5,881 nucleotides of DNA from an uncultured bacterium (GTDB lineage Bacteria; Actinomycetota; Coriobacteriia; Coriobacteriales; Coriobacteriaceae). Below, in pieces: positions 1 to 4,988 of the stretch. Below the pieces are notes generated by a model. The model was given only the letters and a program-made list of their open reading frames with translations, was not told the origin of the DNA and made no database searches. The translations under genes and the position numbers were made by a program. The DNA lies in assembly GCA_905215095.1 (NCBI GenBank), contig CAJMOL010000112.1, positions 1 through 5,881 of the forward strand, read 5' to 3'. Each line of letters opens with the position of its first letter. Positions within the stretch are counted from its first letter, which is position 1.

Positions 1-2
1 AG

Positions 3-926
3 GGGGTCGCGCGTCTCTATAAGACGGTCGAGCCTGGGCATATCGTGCCCACGCACGGCGCGACCGGTGCTAACTCCCTGGTTATTTCCACGCTCGTCGA
101 ACCGGGCGATCACGTAGTCTCCGTCAAGCCCACCTACCAGCAGCTTTACTCGATTCCCGAGATGTGCGGCGCGAAGGTCGATATCCTTCAGCTCGACCGC
201 AAGAACGGCTACCACGTCGACGTCGACGCGCTCGATGCTCTGGTGACCGACGATACCAAGCTCATCTGCATCAATAACCCTGACAACCCCACGGGCGCCC
301 TGCTCGACACCGATACGCTCAAGGCGATTGTCGAGGTCGCACGCAAACACGACGCGTGGGTGCTCTGCGACGAGGTCTATCGTCTGCTTACTCAGACGGA
401 TGAGTACTCCGAGTCCGTGATTGACCTGTACGACAAGGCCATCGTTACCGCATCCATGTCCAAGGTCTGGTCGTTCGCCGGCCTGCGTCTGGGCTGGGCG
501 GTTACCAAGAGCCCGGAGCTCCGTCGCGCGCTGCTCTCGCATCGCGACTACAACCTGATTTCCGCCGGCATATTCAGCGAGTCGGTGGCGGAGCTGATTC
601 TGGGCAACGCTTCCGTGATCCTTGAGCGCAGCCGTCGCATCGTCCGTCAGAACCTTGCTGTTCTGGAGAAGTGGGTCGAGAGCGAGCCGCACCTGTCGTT
701 CGTCAAGCCCGAGGCGGGTACCACCGCGCTCGTGTATTACGACTACGACATCGACTCCAGGACGTTCTGCGTCGACATGATTAAGAAGTCCGGCGCGCTC
801 GTCACCCCGGGCGATTGCTTCGAGGAGCCCAAGAGCATGCGCATCGGCTATGCATATTCCGATAACACCGACGACCTGCAGAAGGGCCTGGATGCCATCT
901 CTGCGTACATGCGTACGCTCGAGTAG
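3..926 (+). CDS. Fold-type I PLP-dependent aminotransferase (class I/II), 5' end missing
   Basis: The reading frame is open from base 3 to the TAG at 924-926, so the true start lies left of the window; GTG at 45 is only an internal codon. The protein should transfer an amino group between an amino acid and a 2-oxo acid using pyridoxal phosphate in the cytosol. Visible motifs are THGATGAN near the start (cofactor phosphate and ring contacts), NNPDNPTGA around base 280 with the conserved Asn, CDEVYR around 366 (Asp that pairs with the pyridine nitrogen), and SMSKVWSFAGLRLGW, whose Lys at 462-464 is the expected Schiff-base lysine. A late MRIGYA holds the Arg expected to bind the substrate carboxylate. 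About 308 residues are visible, so roughly 60-90 N-terminal residues are probably missing. Substrate cannot be told from the sequence. It is separated from the next gene by a terminator, so it is not part of the two-component operon. Confidence 0.93.
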   Translation, partial: GVARLYKTVEPGHIVPTHGATGANSLVISTLVEPGDHVVSVKPTYQQLYSIPEMCGAKVDILQLDRKNGYHVDVDALDALVTDDTKLICINNPDNPTGALLDTDTLKAIVEVARKHDAWVLCDEVYRLLTQTDEYSESVIDLYDKAIVTASMSKVWSFAGLRLGWAVTKSPELRRALLSHRDYNLISAGIFSESVAELILGNASVILERSRRIVRQNLAVLEKWVESEPHLSFVKPEAGTTALVYYDYDIDSRTFCVDMIKKSGALVTPGDCFEEPKSMRIGYAYSDNTDDLQKGLDAISAYMRTLE

Positions 927-946
927 AGGCTCGAGGTCGAAGTGAT

Positions 947-984
947 GGGGCCGATCGGTTTAGGACCGGTCGGCCCCTATTTTC
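947..984 (+). terminator. Rho-independent terminator of the aminotransferase gene
   Basis: Two 13-base arms (947-959 GGGGCCGATCGGT and 965-977 ACCGGTCGGCCCC) pair fully, with one G-U wobble, around a 5-base loop. TATTTTCT follows directly. It begins 21 bases after the aminotransferase stop codon, which is the expected place. Confidence 0.9.
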
Positions 985-1017
985 TCTCAAGGCTACCGAA
1001 CACTATTGTCACATTAG

Positions 1018-1055
1018 ATGCCCACGGGGTCGCATCGCTGCGACGCCGTGGGCAT
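1018..1055. repeat. Near-perfect inverted repeat upstream of the response regulator gene
   Basis: Arms of 17 bases (1018-1034 and 1039-1055) are complementary except for one G-G mismatch and flank a 4-base TCGC loop. No T-run follows on either strand, so it is unlikely to be a second terminator. It ends where a -10-like CATAAT (1053-1058) begins and finishes 41 bases before the response regulator start codon, so it could be a regulator binding site or a hairpin next to the promoter. The role is inferred only from position. Confidence 0.6.
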
Positions 1056-1058
1056 AAT
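1053..1058 (+). promoter_or_regulatory. Possible -10 box of the two-component operon
   Basis: CATAAT differs from TATAAT at one position and would place the transcript start near 1065, about 30 bases before the start codon. No good -35 hexamer is visible 16-18 bases upstream, where the inverted repeat lies. An activator-dependent promoter would fit, but this is a weak call. Confidence 0.3.
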
Positions 1059-1096
1059 GGTGTGGAAAGTGCAAGTTACGAGAAACGGGAGGACAC

Positions 1097-1768
1097 ATGG
1101 CGCTGATCTATGTCGTTGAGGACGACGAGCCCATTCGTCGTGAGCTTGTCGACATCCTTGCCCGCGCCGGTTTTGAGGTTGAGACATGCGGATCGTTTGA
1201 GCATGTCTCGCGCGATATTCTCGCCGCCGCGCCCGACCTGGTGCTGCTCGACCTCACGCTTCCCGTCAAGGACGGCCAGCATATCTGCCACGAGGTCCGT
1301 CGCGAATCCGAGGTCCCCATCATCGTGCTTACCTCGCGCTCGACCGAGATCGACGAGGTCATGGCCATGACGCTCGGCGCGGACGACTTTGTGCCCAAGC
1401 CCTACAGCGCGCGCGTGCTCGTGGCTCGTATCAATGCCCTGCTGCGCCGCACCACGGCTGCCGGTGAGCGCAGCACGCTCGTCCACAAGGGACTGGAACT
1501 CGACCTCGCTCGCTCCACGGTCACCAACACGGCAACTGGTACCGGCACCGAGCTCACCAAAAACGAGCTGCGTATCCTTTCGCTGCTCTTGGGTCGCGCG
1601 GGCAAGATCGTCTCGCGATCGGCCATCATGCAGGACCTGTGGGACTCCGATGCCTTCGTGGACGACAACACGCTTACCGTCAACATCAACCGCCTGCGCG
1701 CCACGCTCGAAAAAATCGGCATCAAGGGGTATCTGACGACGCACCGCGGCCAGGGCTATTCGGTCTAG
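1097..1768 (+). CDS. OmpR/PhoB-family DNA-binding response regulator
   Basis: This 223-residue protein is the usual length for the family. The N-terminal receiver domain (about 1-120) shows the acidic pair D9/D10, phosphoacceptor D52 in LLDLTLP, T79 in VLTS and K101 in PKPYSA. The C-terminal winged helix (about 128-223) has the typical LTKNELRILSLLL start, the TVNINRLRATLE recognition helix and the closing THRGQGYSV hairpin. When phosphorylated by its partner kinase it should bind promoter DNA and alter transcription. GGGAGGA at 1087-1093, four bases before ATG 1097, supports the start. The kinase gene follows nine bases after its stop, so the pair is one operon. The proteins resemble BceR/GraR-type regulators of envelope-stress or antimicrobial-peptide response; the actual targets are unknown. 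Confidence 0.95.
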   Translation: MALIYVVEDDEPIRRELVDILARAGFEVETCGSFEHVSRDILAAAPDLVLLDLTLPVKDGQHICHEVRRESEVPIIVLTSRSTEIDEVMAMTLGADDFVPKPYSARVLVARINALLRRTTAAGERSTLVHKGLELDLARSTVTNTATGTGTELTKNELRILSLLLGRAGKIVSRSAIMQDLWDSDAFVDDNTLTVNINRLRATLEKIGIKGYLTTHRGQGYSV

Positions 1769-1777
1769 GTGCCAGGT

Positions 1778-2821
1778 ATGTCGTTTGCCAAATTCTTCAA
1801 AGACGCGCTGCTTCCCGTCGCCGTGTGGACCTGCGGCGTGCTGCTGAGCTGCTTTGTACTGACGGTCGCCGGCGCTTCCGTTTCCATCGTGGTCGTGGCG
1901 GTCGGCGTGTCCTTTGTCTTTGGCATGCTCGGCATTGTGATCGAGTACGCGCGCCGTCGTCGTTTTCTGCGTCAGCTTGAGCGTGCGGCAGAGGAGCTCG
2001 AGAGTCCCGCATGGGTGCAGGAGATGGTGCAATGCCCGACCTATGCCGAGGGCGAGCTCGAGTACGAGGTTTTGCGCCGGGTGGGCAAAGCTGCTTGCGA
2101 CGAGGTTGCCGAAGGCCGGCGTCAGACCGATGACTATCGCGACTATATCGAGAGCTGGGTACACGAGGCCAAACTGCCCTTGGCGGCTGCCCATCTGATC
2201 TTGGAAAACCTGGACGGCAGCGAAGACGATCCGACGCGCGTGGACGACCTGGCACGCGAGCTTGCCCGCGTGGAGCGCTATATCGACCAGGCGCTGTACT
2301 ATGCGCGCTCGGAGGTTGTGGAGCGCGACTACCTGATTCGCCGCTGGGATCTTAAGACCTTGGTGACGGGTGCCATTAAAGCCAACGCGCGCGAGCTCAT
2401 TGCGGCGCACGTGGCGCCGGTGTGCGAGAACCTCGACTTCGAGGTGTTCACCGACGAGAAATGGCTCGAGTTTATTCTGGGCCAGCTCATTCAGAACAGC
2501 ATTAAATATGCGCGCGAGGATGGCGCAAAGATCGTGTTTTCGGGCGCGTTGTTGGACGAGGGCCTGGCAAGCGAGCGCATCGAACTCACCGTCGCGGACA
2601 ACGGCTGCGGCGTGAGCGCGGCCGACCTGCCGCGCGTGTTCGAGAAGGGTTTTACCGGCGACAACGGCCGCACCACCAAGCGCGCAACGGGCATCGGCCT
2701 CTACTTGGTGGCGCGTCTGTGCTCCAAGATGGGCATCGACGTCACCGCATCGTCCGAGCCGGGCGAAGGCTTCGTCGTCACGTTCGCTTTTTCAACGAAC
2801 AAGTTCCAATACTTTGAGTAG
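1778..2821 (+). CDS. Intramembrane-sensing (BceS/GraS-like) sensor histidine kinase
   Basis: The product of 347 residues is a short membrane kinase. Two hydrophobic helices (about 11-30 and 34-57) are joined by only a few residues, so there is no outside sensor domain, the hallmark of intramembrane-sensing kinases. A basic stretch (ARRRR) and a short linker follow. The phosphoacceptor box WVHEAKLPLAA gives H129. The ATPase domain shows the N box QLIQNSIKYA (N240), G1 box DNGCG (D274), F box FEKGF and G2 box TGIGLYL. ATG 1778 is chosen because AGGTG (1767-1771, overlapping the regulator stop) lies six bases upstream and matches the 16S 3' end; GTG 1769, which abuts the regulator stop, is an alternative. 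It should phosphorylate the adjacent response regulator. Kinases of this type normally sense through a BceAB-type ABC transporter, but none follows here. No clear terminator is seen after the gene. Confidence 0.93.
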   Translation: MSFAKFFKDALLPVAVWTCGVLLSCFVLTVAGASVSIVVVAVGVSFVFGMLGIVIEYARRRRFLRQLERAAEELESPAWVQEMVQCPTYAEGELEYEVLRRVGKAACDEVAEGRRQTDDYRDYIESWVHEAKLPLAAAHLILENLDGSEDDPTRVDDLARELARVERYIDQALYYARSEVVERDYLIRRWDLKTLVTGAIKANARELIAAHVAPVCENLDFEVFTDEKWLEFILGQLIQNSIKYAREDGAKIVFSGALLDEGLASERIELTVADNGCGVSAADLPRVFEKGFTGDNGRTTKRATGIGLYLVARLCSKMGIDVTASSEPGEGFVVTFAFSTNKFQYFE

Positions 2822-2885
2822 TCAGCCCGTATGGCGTAGCCGTTCAGGATCTGCCCATCTAAGAAAATATCAGGCTTCTCGGTAG

Positions 2886-2909
2886 CTATATTCCTGAACG
2901 GGAACATTG
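2886..2909 (+). promoter_or_regulatory. HipB operator copy 1
   Basis: First of three related 24-bp sites in front of hipB. Core TATTC-CTGAACGG-GAACA fits TATTC-N8-GAAYA, resembling the E. coli HipB operator TATCC-N8-GGATA. The outer bases differ from the other two copies only at the right end (TTG instead of TAG). Binding by the adjacent HipB is inferred from position, copy number and symmetry. Confidence 0.7.
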
Positions 2910-2924
2910 CTAATGTAGCAAACA

Positions 2925-2948
2925 CTATATTCCCGTACATGAACATAG
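2925..2948 (+). promoter_or_regulatory. HipB operator copy 2
   Basis: Core TATTC-CCGTACAT-GAACA inside the symmetric frame CTATATTC...GAACATAG. It starts exactly 39 bp after copy 1 and lies just upstream of the -10-like hexamer, where a bound repressor would cover the -35 region. Confidence 0.72.
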
Positions 2949-2959
2949 TTCCACGGTTT

Positions 2960-2965
2960 TATACT
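2960..2965 (+). promoter_or_regulatory. Possible -10 box of the hipBA promoter
   Basis: TATACT differs from TATAAT at one position and would start transcription near 2972, leaving a leader of about 27 bases before hipB. It overlaps the left edge of operator copy 3 and follows copy 2, an arrangement suited to autorepression. No convincing -35 box is seen; TGAACA at 2940-2945 is too close. Confidence 0.45.
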
Positions 2966-2987
2966 ATGTTCACGAATAGGAATATAG
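2964..2987 (-). promoter_or_regulatory. HipB operator copy 3 (reverse orientation)
   Basis: Core TGTTC-ACGAATAG-GAATA. Read on the minus strand it matches copies 1 and 2, with core TATTC-CTATTCGT-GAACA. It starts 39 bp after copy 2, covers the expected transcript start and ends three bases before the hipB ribosome binding site. Confidence 0.72.
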
Positions 2988-2998
2988 CTGGAGGCATG

Positions 2999-3289
2999 AT
3001 GAGAACGGTGACAACGATTAAAAAGCTGGATGGGCGCATCAAGCTCAAACCGTCGGAAGTCGCTTTCTCGGAGCGCGTGGTTTTCGATCCCGCCGAGATG
3101 GGGAAAGCCCTTAGGCTCAGAAGGCGTGAGCTTGGCTTGACTCAACGCGATGTCGCGACTATGACGGGCCGCAGCCTTCGTGTGATTGGTGATATCGAGC
3201 GGGGGCGGACAACGGTCGAAATTGGTGTCATTTTCGATTACGCCTCCATCGTGGATATTGATTTTATTCTGAAGGTGAGGGGGAAATAA
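2999..3289 (+). CDS. hipB: HipB-like antitoxin, XRE-family autorepressor
   Basis: A small cytosolic protein of 96 residues. After a charged N-terminal stretch (1-33), a single XRE helix-turn-helix spans about 34-90: EMGKALRLRRRELGLTQ, then RDVATMTG, then the recognition helix SLRVIGDIERG. The ending IDFILKVRGK is likely a beta strand used for dimer formation, as in HipB. HipB proteins bind and restrain the HipA kinase and repress their own operon; three matching operators directly upstream support this. ATG 2999 is preferred over ATG 2996 because GGAGG at 2990-2994 leaves four bases rather than one; ATG 2939 lies inside operator copy 2, upstream of the likely promoter. The stop TAA shares its last base with the hipA ATG, so translation is probably coupled. 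With hipA split downstream, this antitoxin now lacks an intact partner at this locus. Confidence 0.85.
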   Translation: MRTVTTIKKLDGRIKLKPSEVAFSERVVFDPAEMGKALRLRRRELGLTQRDVATMTGRSLRVIGDIERGRTTVEIGVIFDYASIVDIDFILKVRGK

Positions 3290-3570
3290 TGGATGGCACG
3301 CTGTTCGTTCACCGTGAGTTTAATGGGTCTTACCAGCTGGTTGGCATATTGGAGGAAAACGCGGGGCTTCCGATATTCACCTATAGCCCCAAATATCTCC
3401 AGAGCGGTGATGCGGCCCCGATTTCGACCTCGCTGCCGTTGTCGGCCGAGACATTTAGTCCGGACACAACGGGCTCCTTTTTCTCCGGCATCATTCCGGA
3501 GGGGCAGCTCAACAGGGATCTTGAGAAAAGGGCGCGAGCGGAACGCGGAGATTACTTTAGGCTCTGTTAG
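3289..3570 (+). pseudogene. hipA: HipA-like kinase toxin, 5' fragment interrupted by insertion sequence
   Basis: Codons 1-90 encode the N-terminal subdomain of a HipA-family serine/threonine kinase: a small beta domain (GTLFVHREFNGSYQLVG, FTYSPKYL), the conserved PISTSLPLS strand and FFSGIIPEGQLNRDLEKRA, which aligns with the E. coli stretch FFDNLLPDSPIVRDRIVKR. GAGGGGG at 3277-3283 serves the ATG at 3289, which overlaps the hipB stop by one base. After F90 the frame enters the inserted element, adds R-L-C and stops at TAG 3568-3570. The fragment lacks the ATP-binding loop and all catalytic residues, so it should have no kinase activity. The remainder of the gene lies at 4982 and beyond. Confidence 0.9.
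3552..3559. repeat. Target site duplication, left copy
   Basis: TTACTTTA directly abuts the left end of the insertion sequence and is repeated exactly at 4981-4988. The 8-bp length agrees with the IS1595 family. Confidence 0.93.
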
Positions 3571-3584
3571 ACCAGGATTGACAT
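3560..3584 (+). repeat. Left terminal inverted repeat of the insertion sequence
   Basis: These 25 bases are the exact reverse complement of 4956-4980; the match breaks at the 26th base. The repeat contains TTGACA (3578-3583), a consensus -35 hexamer pointing inward to the transposase gene. Confidence 0.95.
3578..3583 (+). promoter_or_regulatory. Possible -35 box of the transposase promoter inside the left repeat
   Basis: TTGACA matches the -35 consensus exactly. The hexamer 17 bases further on (TGCCAT, 3601-3606) matches TATAAT at only three positions, so the promoter is uncertain. The hexamer may equally be part of the transposase binding site. Confidence 0.3.
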
Positions 3585-3642
3585 ACATGTGTCCCCACGG
3601 TGCCATATCTTTGACCCCGTAGACCGCGATGATGGGGGCAGC

Positions 3643-4698
3643 ATGAACGCCGAAGACCTGGTCCTCAACTTCAAGAAGGGCATGGCGAACCTCAGCAAGA
3701 CCGAGCGCCGCCGCGCTATCGAGTCCGTCAGGGACGTGATCCGCGCGGCGGCGTTCGACGACGCGGCCGGCTCCGCCTGCGAAATCGAACGCTGCCCGCG
3801 CTGCGGGTCCGTCGCGGTCGTGAAGAAGGGCAAATCGAAGAACGGCGAGCAGCGCTACCTCTGCCGGGGCTGCGGCAGGACCTTCGGCATGGGCAGCGAG
3901 CGCATCCTGGGGACGAGCAGGCTCCCGAAGGAGACCTGGATGGCCTACGCCGAGTGCTTCGTGCTCATGCTGCCCCTGCGCGAGTGCGCGAGGCGCTGTC
4001 GCGTCTGCCTCAAGACCGCCTACACCATGCGCCACAGGCTGATCGAGTGCCTCTCGGCCTACTCCCCCTCGTTCAGGGTCGAGCGGGGCTGCGGCTGCGA
4101 GCTCGACGAGACCTACTTCCCCGAGTCGTTCAAGGGCAACCACGCGAAGGGGTCGTTCACGATGCCGCGCCCCTCCCGGCACCGCGGCAAGCAGGTGCAC
4201 AGGCGCGGGCTGTCGCGCGAGCGGATCTGCGTCATGACCGGCGTGAACGACTCGAACGAGACGTTCCTCGAGGTCACGGGGCGGGGCGCCCTTTCGAGGG
4301 AGCGCGCCATGGACGCGCTGAGGGGCCGCATCGCGGCCGGCTCGGTCGTCGCGACCGACAGGGCGGCCGTCTACGTCAATGTCCTCGCGGAACTCGAGGT
4401 CGCCGCGCACGCGGCCTACGACCCCAAGGACCGCTCCGGGGGAACCATCAACCGGATCAACACCGTCCACTCGCTCCTCGGCGCCTTCATGGAGCCGTTC
4501 AAGGGCGTGTCGACGAAGCACCTCGATGCCTACCTCGCCTGGTTCAGGTGGTGCCGAACCTTCATGGCGACCGATTCCGGCGCCGCCGGGCGCACGGTCG
4601 CGCGGCAGCTCGCGCACGGCGTCTGCAGGAGCCGCGTCCGCGACATGTTCAACGTGGAGCCGCCCTACATGGACTACTGGGCCGCGCCCGCCGCATAG
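3643..4698 (+). CDS. IS1595-family (ISXO2-like) transposase with zinc ribbon
   Basis: The protein of 351 residues catalyses movement of the element. Its N-terminal part (about 1-45) is helical and basic. A zinc ribbon follows, C51-x2-C54 and C74-x2-C77 (CPRCG...CRGCGRTF), then a helix-turn-helix region (about 95-136). The RNase H-like catalytic core shows D155 in CELDETYF and D239 in VATDRAAVY. The conserved segment INTVHSLLGAF...FKGVSTKHLDAYLAWFRW (about 272-303) is typical of IS1595-type enzymes; the third metal-binding residue should lie at N273 or H276 rather than at a classical Glu. ATG 3643 is chosen because of the G-run at 3634-3638; an in-frame GTG at 3589, just inside the left repeat, would add 18 residues. 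No frameshift or stop is seen, so it looks functional. Confidence 0.92.
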   Translation: MNAEDLVLNFKKGMANLSKTERRRAIESVRDVIRAAAFDDAAGSACEIERCPRCGSVAVVKKGKSKNGEQRYLCRGCGRTFGMGSERILGTSRLPKETWMAYAECFVLMLPLRECARRCRVCLKTAYTMRHRLIECLSAYSPSFRVERGCGCELDETYFPESFKGNHAKGSFTMPRPSRHRGKQVHRRGLSRERICVMTGVNDSNETFLEVTGRGALSRERAMDALRGRIAAGSVVATDRAAVYVNVLAELEVAAHAAYDPKDRSGGTINRINTVHSLLGAFMEPFKGVSTKHLDAYLAWFRWCRTFMATDSGAAGRTVARQLAHGVCRSRVRDMFNVEPPYMDYWAAPAA

Positions 4699-4744
4699 AG
4701 GCGGTAGAATGGTCGCACCGCGATACACGAGGAGGGGTGAGGCC

Positions 4745-4942
4745 ATGCCGTCGAACATACCGGCCACGACGATCCGCATCGACCCGGAGGTCAAGAAGGA
4801 GGCCACGGCCATCCTGGACGAGCTCGGCCTGTCCATGTCCACCGCCGTCAACGCGTTCCTCAGGGCGCTCGTCCGGGAGGGCGGGATGCCGTTCGAGATG
4901 AGGGTCAAGATGCCGGCGCCCGACGGGGAGACGGCGAGTTAG
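4745..4942 (+). CDS. RelB/DinJ-like ribbon-helix-helix antitoxin, orphan passenger gene
   Basis: The 65-residue product has a strand (about 6-12, PATTIRID) and two helices (13-27 KKEATAILDELG; 30-45 SMSTAVNAFLRALVRE) forming a ribbon-helix-helix DNA-binding fold. The GLSMSTAVNAFLRALVREGGMPFEM stretch is characteristic of RelB/DinJ antitoxins. These normally bind operators through the N-terminal fold and block a RelE/YafQ-type ribonuclease with a C-terminal tail. Here the protein ends 13 residues after PFEM, shorter than E. coli DinJ (86 residues), so much of the toxin-binding tail seems absent. AGGAGG at 4730-4735, nine bases upstream, fixes the start. It lies 46 bases after the transposase gene, and only 38 bases remain to the end of the element, leaving no room for a toxin. 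It may regulate the transposase or protect against a toxin elsewhere; both ideas are inference. Confidence 0.85.
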   Translation: MPSNIPATTIRIDPEVKKEATAILDELGLSMSTAVNAFLRALVREGGMPFEMRVKMPAPDGETAS

Positions 4943-4955
4943 CCGGCAGGTCGGC

Positions 4956-4980
4956 ATGTCAATCCTGGTCTAACAGAGCC
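4956..4980 (-). repeat. Right terminal inverted repeat of the insertion sequence
   Basis: It is the exact reverse complement of the 25 bases at 3560-3584. It starts 14 bases after the antitoxin stop codon and ends at the right target duplication. Confidence 0.95.
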
Positions 4981-4988
4981 TTACTTTA
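4981..4988. repeat. Target site duplication, right copy
   Basis: TTACTTTA is identical to 3552-3559. Removing the element and one copy joins GAT TAC TTT to AAG GTG CTC and restores the hipA frame. Confidence 0.93.

Larger units (their letters stand above)
3560..4980 (+). mobile_element. Complete IS1595-family-like insertion sequence with an antitoxin passenger gene
   Basis: The element is 1421 bp. Both ends start GGCTCTGTTAGACCAGG and form a perfect 25-bp terminal inverted repeat. It is flanked by an exact 8-bp duplication and sits in the hipA coding sequence. Inside are a transposase gene (3643-4698) and a short RelB/DinJ-like gene (4745-4942), both in the same direction as hipA. Its base composition is visibly richer in G+C than the surrounding hipBA operon, so the two probably have different origins. 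Passenger genes are known in some IS1595 members. Intact ends and an open transposase frame suggest it may still be able to move. Confidence 0.93.

Noticed and set aside
1076..2410. Minus-strand open frame of 444 codons opposite the response regulator and kinase
   Set aside because: Both plus-strand genes have complete domain motifs; the antisense protein shows no recognisable domain and reflects G+C-rich third positions.
2939..2998. Earlier ATG for hipB at 2939
   Set aside because: It would lie inside operator copy 2, before the likely transcript start, and has no ribosome binding site; GGAGG at 2990-2994 serves ATG 2999.
2822..2998. CRISPR-like array suggested by evenly spaced repeats
   Set aside because: There are only three copies, one is reversed, each is itself a dyad, the spacers are 15 bp, and they sit at a repressor gene promoter; operators explain them better.
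3238..4908. Long minus-strand open frame of 556 codons across the insertion sequence
   Set aside because: It lies antisense to the clear transposase and antitoxin genes, is low in complexity (Arg, Ala, Gly, Pro rich), and runs through the element end into hipBA sequence, so it cannot be one gene. It results from the high G+C content.
4649..4957. Possible minus-strand toxin opposite the passenger antitoxin
   Set aside because: The 102-residue frame is a Arg/Pro-rich mirror of the antitoxin gene with no RelE, YafQ or other toxin motif and no suitable ribosome binding site.
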